Below are positions 55,179-63,293 of a stretch of DNA of 64,000 nucleotides, piece after piece (position 1 is the first letter of the stretch; each line of letters opens with the position of its first letter). The DNA comes from Streptomyces sp. NBC_01335 (GTDB lineage: Bacteria > Actinomycetota > Actinomycetes > Streptomycetales > Streptomycetaceae). Position numbers and translations under genes: made by a program. The notes beneath the pieces were generated by a model. It did not search any database, was not told where the DNA came from, and saw only the letters and a list, made by a program, of their open reading frames with translations. Location of the stretch: contig NZ_CP108370.1 of the NCBI RefSeq assembly GCF_035953295.1, positions 2,728,001 to 2,792,000 of the forward strand, in the 5' to 3' direction.

Positions 55179-56096
55179 TCAGCCCTTGACCGCGCCGGAC
55201 ATGATGCCGCCGACGATCTGCTTGCCGAAGACCACGAACACCACCAGCAGGGGCAGCGTACTGATCAGGGCGCCTGCCATGACGATGGACTGGTCCGGCG
55301 TGTACGAGGCGCTCAGCTGGCCCAGGGCCACCTGGATGGTGGGGTTCGCCTGGTTGAGCGCGAGATACGGCCAGAAGAAGTCGTTCCACGCCTGGACGAA
55401 GGTGAGCATGCCGAGCACCATCATCGCGGGGCGCGCCACCGGGAGCACCACGCTGAGCACGATGCGGAAGTTGCTCGCGCCGTCGATCTTGGCGGCCTCG
55501 ATCAGCTCGTACGGAAGCGCCTCCAGCAGGTACTGCCGCATGAAGAAGACACCGAACGCGCTCACCAGGGTCGGGAAGATCACCGACTCCAGCTTTCCGC
55601 CCCAGCCGATGTCCGACATCATCATGAACAGCGGTACGACGCTGAGCTGCGGGGGGATCGTCAGGGTGGCGATGACCGCGGTCATCAGCCAACCCCGGCC
55701 CTTGAAGCGCATCTTGGCGAAGGCGTAGCCGGCGAGGGTGCAGAAGAACAGCGTCGCGGCGGTGATGGACGCCGAGACGATGAGGGTGTTGATGATGGCC
55801 TTGCCGAGGTTGGCGTTCTCCCAGGCGGCCTGAAGGTTGTGCCAGAGCCGGCCGCCCGGCAGGAACGGCGGCGTGCTGGCCAGGACTTCGTCCTGGGTGT
55901 GCGAGGCGGCGACGAACGTCCAGTACAGCGGCAGGATCGAGCCGATGCCGATGACGATCAGCGCGATGTAGGTGAACGGCCCGGCCTTGTGGGTGTCGCC
56001 CGCGCCCATGGCGAGACGGCCCTTGCGGGGAGCGCGACGGTCCGGCTTCGGACGCGCGGGGGCGGAGACCTTGGCGGGGGTGCTGGTGATGGTCAT
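55179..56096 (-). CDS. cebG: Cellobiose ABC transporter permease CebG
   Basis: 305 aa. MalG-type sugar permease with six membrane helices. An N-terminal Pro/Arg-rich cytoplasmic stretch precedes the first helix ([20 protein letters not shown]). The ATPase-contact EAA loop appears as [20 protein letters not shown]. It forms the membrane channel with CebF; energy comes from the shared ATPase MsiK, whose gene is not in this window. The start at 56096 is 18 bases after the cebF stop, so the two are translated together. Confidence 0.92.
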   Translation of the reverse strand: MTITSTPAKVSAPARPKPDRRAPRKGRLAMGAGDTHKAGPFTYIALIVIGIGSILPLYWTFVAASHTQDEVLASTPPFLPGGRLWHNLQAAWENANLGKAIINTLIVSASITAATLFFCTLAGYAFAKMRFKGRGWLMTAVIATLTIPPQLSVVPLFMMMSDIGWGGKLESVIFPTLVSAFGVFFMRQYLLEALPYELIEAAKIDGASNFRIVLSVVLPVARPAMMVLGMLTFVQAWNDFFWPYLALNQANPTIQVALGQLSASYTPDQSIVMAGALISTLPLLVVFVVFGKQIVGGIMSGAVKG

Positions 56097-56114
56097 GAGA
56101 GGTATCGCTCCCGG

Positions 56115-57110
56115 TCAGGCCGCGGAACGGCGTACGAAGCGGCTGATGATCCAGTTGATCAACGCGATCGCCAGCAGGATGGCGAGCATGACCCAGGCCA
56201 CGGCGGCGGACAGGCCGAGGTGCTGCAGGTTCCAGCCGTAGTTGTAGAGGTAGATGCTCAGCGTCTCGTACTGGTGCTCGGTGCCACCGATGGCGCCGAT
56301 CGCGCCGCCTTCCAGCAGCAGCGGCTCACCGAACAGCTGCATGGAGCCGATGGTGGAGATGACGATCGTGAAGAGGATCGTCGGCCGCAGCGAGGGGATG
56401 GTCACCTTGAGGAACTGCTGCCAGCGGTTGGCGCCGTCCAGCGAGGCCGCCTCGTAGAGGTCGCCCGGCACGGCCTGCATCGCGGCGAGGTAGATCAGCG
56501 CGTTGTAGCCGGTCCACCGCCAGATCACGATGACCGAGATGGCGATCTTCGACGTCCAGTGCCCGTTGCCCCAGTTGGTGTCACCGAAGCCGACGAAGTG
56601 CAGGACCCAGTTGAGGAGCCCGCCGTCGGTCCGGAAGACCAGGGCGAAGACGAGGGCCGCGGTGGCGACGGACGTCGCGTACGGCGTGAGGATGATGGTG
56701 CGCCAGAAGGTGCTGGCCCGCAGCTTGTAGTTGAGCAGGTGGGCCAGGCCCAGCGCCACCAGCAGCTGCGGAACGGTGGAGAGGACACCGATCACGAACG
56801 TGTTGCTGAGGGCCGTCCAGAACTCGGAGTCCTGGAAGATCTTCGTGAAGTTGTCGAAGCCGACCCAGTCCATCTGGTCCATGCCGGTCATCTCGACCCG
56901 GTGGAGGGCGATCCAGCCGGTGTAGATGAGCGGGTAGAGGCCGAAGGCCGCGAAGACCAGGAAGAACGGGGCGATGTACGCGTACGGGGACGCCTTGTCG
57001 TCGAACCGCCACAGCCGGCTCCGCCAGGTCTGCCGGCTGCTCGCCGGTTGCTGTCGGGAACCACGGGGTGGCGGGACGTAGGCGTCCCGGGTGGGGGTCG
57101 AGGTTGCCAC
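56115..57110 (-). CDS. cebF: Cellobiose ABC transporter permease CebF
   Basis: 331 aa from GTG at 57110. MalF-type permease: cytoplasmic N-terminus ([20 protein letters not shown]), first helix [20 protein letters not shown], and the EAA loop [20 protein letters not shown]. It pairs with CebG. The start lies 672 bases downstream of the cebE stop, a large gap within the operon that holds two strong hairpins and a 17-bp repeat; a separate promoter for cebFG is possible. No CebR palindrome is present in that gap. Confidence 0.92.
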   Translation of the reverse strand: MATSTPTRDAYVPPPRGSRQQPASSRQTWRSRLWRFDDKASPYAYIAPFFLVFAAFGLYPLIYTGWIALHRVEMTGMDQMDWVGFDNFTKIFQDSEFWTALSNTFVIGVLSTVPQLLVALGLAHLLNYKLRASTFWRTIILTPYATSVATAALVFALVFRTDGGLLNWVLHFVGFGDTNWGNGHWTSKIAISVIVIWRWTGYNALIYLAAMQAVPGDLYEAASLDGANRWQQFLKVTIPSLRPTILFTIVISTIGSMQLFGEPLLLEGGAIGAIGGTEHQYETLSIYLYNYGWNLQHLGLSAAVAWVMLAILLAIALINWIISRFVRRSAA

Positions 57111-57566
57111 GGGCGGGAGTCCTTCCCTGGGGTGCGCCGGCGGGCGCGTCGATCGGTACCGGGCCGGCCCGGATTCGGGACTGCGTGTCCCGGTGCGGTG
57201 CCGAGCGGTGCCGGTCGTGTGGGGCTGGATGGGCGGAGCCGTTCGTCCCGGGGCCGGCCTGTGCGGAGCCGGCTGGAGGGGCGAGCGGAGTGGTGCGGGC
57301 CGGGGAGGGCCGGTGGTGCGTGCGCGTGGACGGGCTCTCGGGACCTCTGGGGCGGCGAACCGGCGGAACCGGTTCGCACCTGCGCCCACGAGCCGGGGAG
57401 GCCGGTGGTTCATCTGCGAGGAAGCCCTGCGCGGCGGGCCGGGGAGGCCGATGACTCAGCCTCGGCGGCGGGCCGGGAGGAGGACCGATGGTCGTCCGTG
57501 CGGGTGGTGCGGCGGGTACTGCGTGCGGTGCCGTGCGGGGTGGTGCCGTGATGCCGTGTGCGGGTC

Positions 57567-57600
57567 GTGCCGTGGTGCGGGTCGTGCCGTGGTGCGGGTC
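57567..57600. repeat. 17-bp tandem repeat in the cebE-cebF gap
   Basis: GTGCCGTGGTGCGGGTC occurs twice exactly (57567-57583, 57584-57600), flanked by partial copies from 57544 and to 57608. Confidence 0.85.
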
Positions 57601-57700
57601 GTGCCGTGTGCCTGCCGGTGGTCTCGCGTACCGGCGGTTCCTCGCTGTCGGCCGTTCGCCCCGGGCCCGGCGTGCGGGGGCCCGGGGCGAACGGGCCGGT

Positions 57701-57739
57701 GGCGTGCGCCCGCCCCGGACGGGGTGGCGGGCGCACGCC
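57701..57739 (-). terminator. Second hairpin downstream of cebE
   Basis: GGCGTGCGCCCGCC pairs perfectly with GGCGGGCGCACGCC (14 bp) around an 11-base loop. Confidence 0.8.
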
Positions 57740-57741
57740 GA

Positions 57742-57777
57742 GGCGGTGCGGGCGGCCTGTGGGCCTCCCGCACCGCC
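57742..57777 (-). terminator. Hairpin directly downstream of cebE
   Basis: GGCGGTGCGGG pairs with CCCGCACCGCC (11 bp) beginning five bases after the cebE stop; an attenuator or 3'-end stabiliser that would favour CebE over the permeases. Confidence 0.8.
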
Positions 57778-57782
57778 GGGGA

Positions 57783-59108
57783 TCAGCCGATCACCTTGTC
57801 GACCGACTCGACGGCCGTCTTCCAGGCCTTGTCGGGGTCGGTGCCGCGCTGCTCCATGTTGTTGATCTCGGTGGAGATGGTGTCCTTGATGGTGGCGTCC
57901 TTCGGGCCGAGGACGGCCTCGGGGATGGTCTTGGCCTCACCGGCGTAGATCTCACCGATGGGGGCGTCGTTGAAGTACGGCAGCTTCGCGTCCTTCACAC
58001 CCGGGAGGTCGTACGCACCCGTGTTGGACGGGAAGGAACCGATCGCCTTGAAGACGGCGGCCTGCTGCTCGGGGGCGGTCAGCCAGGCGACGAGCTTGGT
58101 GGCCTCGTCGACGTGCTTGCCGGAGCTCGGAACACCGAGGAAGGAGCCACCCCAGTTGGCGGCGGTGCCGCCCGGCGCGCTGGTGATGTCCCACTTGCCC
58201 TTGTTGGCGTCACCGGCGTTGACCGAGATCTGACCGGCCATCCACGCCGGGCAGGCGACGGTGGCGATGGTGCCCTTGCGGAGCGCGGCGGCCCACGGGT
58301 CACCGAACTGCGGGACGCCCTGGGTCAGCTTCTTGGTGGCCGCCTCGGCGGCCAGGTTCCAGCCCTGCTGGACGGCGGGGCTGTCCTTGTAGATCGCCTT
58401 GCCGTCCTCGTCGTAGTACTGCTTCGCGCTGGAGCTGACGACGGCGTTGAACATCGCGCTGGCGGAGTCCATGAAGAAGGTGCCCGCGGGCGCCTTCGCC
58501 TTGAACTTCTCACCCAGCTTGAGGTAGTCCTCCCAGCCACCCTTGACCAGAGCGGCGACCTCGGTGCGGTCGGTCGGCAGACCGGCCTTCTTGAAGAGGT
58601 CGGTGTTGTAGCAGAGCGACATCGGACCGATGTCCGTGCCGGCGCCGATGAGCGCACCGCTGGAGGTCGTGGCCTGCTTGGCCTTCCACGAGACGAAGTC
58701 CGTCGCGTCGATGACCTTGCTCAGGTCCTCGAACTGGTCCGCCTTGGTGTCGACCAGCTCCTTGATGCGGCCGACCTCCAGACCCTGGACGTCCGCGAGG
58801 CCGCTGCCCGAGTTCAGCTGCTGGAGCAGCTTCGGGTAGTAGACCTTCTCCTCGGCCGTGGTGTCTTCCTTGACCGTGATGTTCGGGTGGAGCTTGTGGT
58901 ACTCGGCGAAGAGCCCGGCTTCCTTGTACCCGAACTGGCCGTAGTCGGCGACGGTCAGGGTGATGTTGCCGTTGGCGTCGGTGCTGCCGCCCTCGTCGTC
59001 CGACGAGTCGCTGCAGCCCGCCAGCAGCAGGGCGGTGGCCGTCAGGCCAGTGGTGGCCACGATCGCGGCTCTACGGCGTCGACCTGCGACGTTGCGGGTG
59101 ATGCGCAT
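57783..59108 (-). CDS. cebE: Cellobiose-binding lipoprotein CebE
   Basis: 441 aa. Lipoprotein signal: Arg-rich n-region (RNVAGRRRRAAIVATTGLTA), hydrophobic stretch and lipobox ALLLAGCSDSSDD with Cys near residue 32. The mature part is a family-1 extracellular sugar-binding protein (KVYYPKLLQQLNSGSGLADV; AWMAGQISVNAGDANKGKWD; FLGVPSSGKHVDEATKLVAW). It captures cellobiose and cellotriose for CebFG. First gene of the leftward operon with a perfect CebR box 135 bases upstream. Two hairpins follow its stop. Confidence 0.94.
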   Translation of the reverse strand: MRITRNVAGRRRRAAIVATTGLTATALLLAGCSDSSDDEGGSTDANGNITLTVADYGQFGYKEAGLFAEYHKLHPNITVKEDTTAEEKVYYPKLLQQLNSGSGLADVQGLEVGRIKELVDTKADQFEDLSKVIDATDFVSWKAKQATTSSGALIGAGTDIGPMSLCYNTDLFKKAGLPTDRTEVAALVKGGWEDYLKLGEKFKAKAPAGTFFMDSASAMFNAVVSSSAKQYYDEDGKAIYKDSPAVQQGWNLAAEAATKKLTQGVPQFGDPWAAALRKGTIATVACPAWMAGQISVNAGDANKGKWDITSAPGGTAANWGGSFLGVPSSGKHVDEATKLVAWLTAPEQQAAVFKAIGSFPSNTGAYDLPGVKDAKLPYFNDAPIGEIYAGEAKTIPEAVLGPKDATIKDTISTEINNMEQRGTDPDKAWKTAVESVDKVIG

Positions 59109-59242
59109 TCCACTACTCCTATTTCCAGGGTGTGACTGGCGGTTGGCTCACTGCGGGACCCAGGCGCCGTGAGTGCCGCGCCAGGTGATGCTGGGGGGAA
59201 GCACGGGCAGTGCCGATCGCACATAAAAACGGGTGTGCGATG

Positions 59243-59256
59243 TGGGAGCGCTCCCA
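59243..59256. promoter_or_regulatory. CebR box upstream of cebE
   Basis: TGGGAGCGCTCCCA, the exact 14-bp CebR consensus palindrome. Confidence 0.95.
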
Positions 59257-59655
59257 TGCGCCGATGACGGAAGGTTGCTGCCTCAAGGGGGTGGGTGTCA
59301 AGACTTGAAGACGCTTCCGTTGCGCGAGCGTGTCCGGCAAGTCACGAGACCGTGTCCCGCACGGGGCTTGCCAATTGGCGAACCATCGGGGTCATTGACG
59401 GGCCATCACCGAATCACCGCAGGTGAGAGGCTGTTCGCGTGTGCGGCCATGATCCACCGCACGGAACGCGCCATCCCTCATCCGGTCTTACCCCGTGGCC
59501 GGTTCTTTACCCGGCCCGTGAGAAACCGGCCCGCCGAAAAGTGAACAGGGACCCCGCCGGAAAGGATCTCTGCCGCCGACTGTGGCGCGATCGTGTTCTT
59601 TCCTCGAAGGCCGACCGGAGGGCCGCGGCCACCGAAGCGGTCGGAAAGCTTCCAC

Positions 59656-59736
59656 GCCGTGACGCCCTCGCCGGTTCCGGGGAGCGCCCCTTCCGGCCGT
59701 GACGCCCTCGCCCCTTCCGGCCGTGACGCCCTCGCC
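59656..59736. repeat. GCCGTGACGCCCTCGCC repeats, three copies
   Basis: Copies at 59656-59672, 59696-59712 and 59720-59736 with TTCCGG-type spacers of unequal length. Confidence 0.8.
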
Positions 59737-59847
59737 GGTTCCGGGGGGAACGCCGGTCACCTGACGAACCACCGAGGTCCGCAGGTCCGCCCCGCCGCCC
59801 GGGACTTCGATGTGCCGCACTCCCCCACCGCTGCTAGCTTCGCCCCT

Positions 59848-59886
59848 ATGTCACATTCATACGCTTTCGTCACCTTCGGGATCTGA
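59848..59886 (+). CDS. Possible 12-aa leader peptide upstream of the aspT-like gene
   Basis: ATG at 59848 to TGA at 59884-59886 reads MSHSYAFVTFGI and ends six bases before the GTG of the transporter gene. TAGCTT at 59835-59840 would place a -10 element directly before the ATG, giving a leaderless start. The TGA overlaps GAGGCGG, the likely ribosome site of the next gene, so coupling is possible. Evidence is only positional. Confidence 0.35.
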   Translation: MSHSYAFVTFGI

Positions 59887-59892
59887 GGCGGC

Positions 59893-61569
59893 GTGGGTGT
59901 CATCCGGGACCACCCCGAACTCGCCCTGTTCCTCTGCCTCGCCGTCGGCTACCTGGTGGGCAAGGCACGCATCGGCCCCATCACCCTCGGCGGCATCTGC
60001 GGCACCCTGATCGTCTCGCTGCTCCTCGGCACGCGGCACGTCAGCGTGAACGACGACGTCAAGACGGTCTTCTTCGCCCTCTTCATCTTCTCGCTGGGCT
60101 ACATGGCGGGGCCGCAGTTCTTCGCCAACCTCAACCGCCGCAGTCTGCGCTTCTTCGCGCTCTGCCTGATCGAGCTCGTCTGCGTCCTCGGCATCGCGTA
60201 CGGGCTGGCCCAGGCCTTCGACCTGGACGTGGGCACCGCCGCCGGCATCCTCGCCGGAGCCGCCACGGAGTCGGCGGTCGTCGGTACGGCCACCGAGTCC
60301 ATCGGCAAGCTCAGCGGACTCACCGCGGACCAGATCAGCCAGTACCAAGGGCACGTCGCCACCGCCTACACGGTCTGCTACCTCTTCGGCCTGATCACCA
60401 TCGTGCTGCTGACCAGCCAGATCATGCCGATGCTGCTGCGCATCAACCTGGCGGACGCCTCCCGCGAGCTCTGGGAACGGATGCGCGGCGGCTCCGCCGG
60501 ACTGGAGTCCGACGAACGGGAGGCGCTGCCCGGCACGGTCGGCCGGACGTACCTGGTGACGCTCGCCGACGGGCGCACCGTGGGCGGTCTGGAACAGGCG
60601 CTCGGCGGCCGGGTCACCGTCGAGGGCGTCAAGCGGGGCAGCAAGCTCCTCGCCCCGTCCCCCGAGCTCGAACTCACCCTGAGCGACCTGGTCCAGGTGG
60701 TGGGGCGCCGGGCGGCCATCATCGAGGCGGGTCGCGAGATCGGGCCCGAGACGCCCGCGATCCCGGGCCTCGACACCCCCCTGGCCACCAGCCAGGTCGC
60801 CGTGACCGAGAAGGCGACGCACGGCGCGACCATCGACGCGATGGAGCGGGCGCACCCCGAGTTCCGCAAGGACGGGGTCTACATCACCGACGTCGTCCGC
60901 AACGACCAGCGCCTTCCGGCCACCGGGGACACCACCCTCTACCGGGGCGACGTGCTGACCCTGGTGGGCGCGCGCAACGGCCTGGCCAGACTGGTCGGGA
61001 AGATCGGTGCGGTGGTGAAGAACGACGCCACCGACTTCATCTATCTGGGGTTCGGCATCGTCGCCGGTTCCCTGCTCGGTCAGATCGTGGTCAACGCCGG
61101 GGACATCCCGCTGTCGCTCGGCACCGGAGGCGGCTGTCTGATCTCGGGGCTGCTGTTCGGCTGGTTCCGCTCCCGCAAGCAGACCTTCGGCGCGTTCCCC
61201 CCGCAGGCGGCGGCGACCCTGAAGGACCTGGGCCTCGCCGTCTTCATCGCGTGCACCGGGCTGGCCGCCGGTCCGCAGGCCTGGCCCCTGCTGAAGCAGT
61301 ACGGAGCCCTGCTGCCGTTCGCGGGCATCGCGATGGTGCTGGTGCCGGCGACGCTCTCCCTGATCGTCGGGCGCAGGCTGCTGAAGATCGAGAAGCCGCT
61401 GCTGATCGGTGCCATCGCCGGGCAGCAGTGCTCGACGCCCGCGATCACCGCGGTCACCCAGGTGGCGCAGAGCTCGGTGCCGTTGCTGGGCTACACGATC
61501 ACCTACACGCTCTCCAACTTCCTGCTGCCGCTGACCGGTCCGATCCTCGTGGGAATCCTGGGGGCCTGA
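59893..61569 (+). CDS. AspT-family aspartate:alanine antiporter-like transporter (first)
   Basis: 558 aa from GTG at 59893. Two blocks of hydrophobic helices (residues about 5-180 and 380-558) flank two TrkA-C/RCK_C-like domains (about 210-370, for example RTYLVTLADGRTVGGLEQAL and DTTLYRGDVLTLVGARNGLA). The helices carry the AspT family repeats GAATESAVVGTATESIGKLS and GAIAGQQCSTPAITAVTQVA. The family exchanges aspartate for alanine, exporting the product of aspartate decarboxylation. The next gene is a paralogue that starts right at its stop, and an aspartate 4-decarboxylase gene follows, which supports this role. Confidence 0.85.
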   Translation: MGVIRDHPELALFLCLAVGYLVGKARIGPITLGGICGTLIVSLLLGTRHVSVNDDVKTVFFALFIFSLGYMAGPQFFANLNRRSLRFFALCLIELVCVLGIAYGLAQAFDLDVGTAAGILAGAATESAVVGTATESIGKLSGLTADQISQYQGHVATAYTVCYLFGLITIVLLTSQIMPMLLRINLADASRELWERMRGGSAGLESDEREALPGTVGRTYLVTLADGRTVGGLEQALGGRVTVEGVKRGSKLLAPSPELELTLSDLVQVVGRRAAIIEAGREIGPETPAIPGLDTPLATSQVAVTEKATHGATIDAMERAHPEFRKDGVYITDVVRNDQRLPATGDTTLYRGDVLTLVGARNGLARLVGKIGAVVKNDATDFIYLGFGIVAGSLLGQIVVNAGDIPLSLGTGGGCLISGLLFGWFRSRKQTFGAFPPQAAATLKDLGLAVFIACTGLAAGPQAWPLLKQYGALLPFAGIAMVLVPATLSLIVGRRLLKIEKPLLIGAIAGQQCSTPAITAVTQVAQSSVPLLGYTITYTLSNFLLPLTGPILVGILGA

Positions 61570-63273
61570 ATGATCGACTTCCTGAACCGGAACGTCTTCC
61601 AGCCCCATCCGGAGCTGCTGGTCTTCCTGGTGGTCGCACTCGGCTTCCTGCTCGGGAAGATCCGCTACCGCACCATCGCCCTGGGCGTGGTGACGGGCTG
61701 CCTGGTGGCCGGGCTGGTGCTCGGCGCGCAGTTCAAGATCCAGATCGACGACACCGTGAAGAACCTGTTCTTCATCATGTTCCTGTTCGCCCTCGGCTAC
61801 CGGGTCGGCCCGCAGTTCTTCCGCGGTCTGCGCAAGGACGGCCTGCCGCAGGTGCTCAACGCGATCGTGGTGTGCGTGTCCGGTCTGCTGATCTCGTGGC
61901 TCTTCGCCGGACTGCTGGGGTACGGCCCCGGGCTCGGCGCCGGTCTGATGAGCGGTGCCCTCACCCAGTCCGCGGCCATCGGCGTCGCGCAGGACGCGAT
62001 CGGCTCCCTGCCGGGGCTCTCGTCCGCCCAGGTGAAGTCCGAGGAGAACCTGGTCGCCGTCGGGTACGCGGTGACGTACCCGCTCGGCACCATCCTCTGC
62101 GCCATGCTGCTGGCCAATGTGCTGCCCCGGCTCTACCGCCGTGATCTGGCGAAGGAGAGCGCCGCCCTCGCCGCCGAACTGGACGCTCCGGACGAGAATC
62201 CGGACGAGGGCGAGGGCTACTACGAGGTGGTGCTGCGCGCGTACCGGGTGGAGCGCCCCGACCTCGTGGGCCGGACCGTCGAGGACGTCGAAGCGCAGCA
62301 GCAGGGCATCGGACGCCGGATCTACCTCACCGCCGTCCGCCGGGACGGCACCGTGCTGGAGCAGTCGCAGGCGCTGACCCTGGAGCGGGGCGACACCGTC
62401 GCCGTCAGCGCGCTCCGCCACGACCTGGTCGACTTCGACGCCCGTACCCACATCGGCCCGGAGGCGGACGACGTGGAGCTGCTCGGCTACCGCACCGAGA
62501 CGCTGCACGTCGTCGCGTCGGAGAAAGCTCAGCTCGGCCGCACGATCGAGGAACTGCGCCGGGAGCCCTTCATGGTGGGGGTGTACGTCGACCGTCTCTA
62601 CCGGGCGGGGGCGGAGTTCCCCTACCGGCTGTCCACCCGGGTGGAGCGGGGCGACACCCTGGTCCTGACCGGCCCGGAGCGGCTGGTGGGGCCCGCGGGG
62701 AAGTCCCTCGGCAAGCCGGTGCCGACCAGTTTCGCCACGGACATGGTCTGGGTGGGGCTCGGGATCTTCCTCGGCGGCTGCCTGGGCATCCCGGCCCTGA
62801 CCGCCGGCGGGGTGCCGATCTCGCTCTCGACCTCGGGCGGCGGGCTCATCATGGGGCTGGTCTTCGGCTGGATCCGCGGCAAGTACCCGACGTACGGGAA
62901 CGTTCCGCCGGGTGCCCAGTGGTTCATGGACACCCTCGGCCTGTGCGTGTTCGTCGCGGTGGTCGGCATCAACGCCGGTCCGAGCTTCACCAGCGGTCTC
63001 TCCGACGCCGGCTGGGGTCTGCTGCTCCTCGGCGCGGTCGCCACCGTGGTGCCGCTGATCGTGGGCTTCCTGTTCGGGCACTACGTCCAGCGCATCCAGT
63101 TCCCGGTGCTGATGGGCGTACTGGCCGGGGGCCAGACCACGACGGCGGCGATCGGCGCGATCAACGAGACGTCCAAGTCCCAGATTCCCACCCTCGGTTA
63201 CACGATCCCCTACGCCGTCGGCAACGTGCTGCTGACCGTGTGGGGCGCAGTGATCGTCCTCCTCAACCACTGA
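61570..63273 (+). CDS. AspT-family aspartate:alanine antiporter-like transporter (second)
   Basis: 567 aa; the ATG abuts the preceding TGA with no gap. Same plan as its neighbour: helices (NVFQPHPELLVFLVVALGFL; GALTQSAAIGVAQDAIGSLP), two RCK_C-like domains (GRRIYLTAVRRDGTVLEQSQ; STRVERGDTLVLTGPERLVG), then a second helix block (GVLAGGQTTTAAIGAINETS). Since bacterial AspT is usually a single polypeptide, two different tandem copies suggest a hetero-oligomer or separate substrates. The decarboxylase gene starts 21 bases later. Confidence 0.85.
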   Translation: MIDFLNRNVFQPHPELLVFLVVALGFLLGKIRYRTIALGVVTGCLVAGLVLGAQFKIQIDDTVKNLFFIMFLFALGYRVGPQFFRGLRKDGLPQVLNAIVVCVSGLLISWLFAGLLGYGPGLGAGLMSGALTQSAAIGVAQDAIGSLPGLSSAQVKSEENLVAVGYAVTYPLGTILCAMLLANVLPRLYRRDLAKESAALAAELDAPDENPDEGEGYYEVVLRAYRVERPDLVGRTVEDVEAQQQGIGRRIYLTAVRRDGTVLEQSQALTLERGDTVAVSALRHDLVDFDARTHIGPEADDVELLGYRTETLHVVASEKAQLGRTIEELRREPFMVGVYVDRLYRAGAEFPYRLSTRVERGDTLVLTGPERLVGPAGKSLGKPVPTSFATDMVWVGLGIFLGGCLGIPALTAGGVPISLSTSGGGLIMGLVFGWIRGKYPTYGNVPPGAQWFMDTLGLCVFVAVVGINAGPSFTSGLSDAGWGLLLLGAVATVVPLIVGFLFGHYVQRIQFPVLMGVLAGGQTTTAAIGAINETSKSQIPTLGYTIPYAVGNVLLTVWGAVIVLLNH

Positions 63274-63293
63274 ACCCGGAAAGGGACACCGTC

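Larger units (their letters stand above)
57111..57782. other. 672-bp gap between cebE and cebF
   Basis: No credible gene. Directly after the cebE stop lie two hairpins (57742-57777, 57701-57739), then a 17-bp tandem repeat (57567-57600). The rest is GC-rich and repetitive with CGTGCGG-type elements. The hairpins probably protect the cebE transcript end and reduce read-through. Confidence 0.65.
59109..59892. other. Intergenic region cebE / aspT-like genes
   Basis: 784 bases between divergent units. It contains the CebR box (59243-59256), a repeat of GCCGTGACGCCCTCGCC (59656-59736) and a 12-codon ORF (59848-59886). No larger frame looks coding. Confidence 0.65.

Noticed and set aside
57410..57736. 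Leftward open frame in the cebE-cebF gap
   Set aside because: Low-complexity Arg/Thr/His/Pro sequence produced by the tandem repeat; overlaps both hairpins.
59857..63270. Very long open frame antisense to the two transporter genes (over 1100 codons)
   Set aside because: Its sequence is Arg/His/Asp-rich without domains; it is a mirror of GC-biased codons in the real genes.
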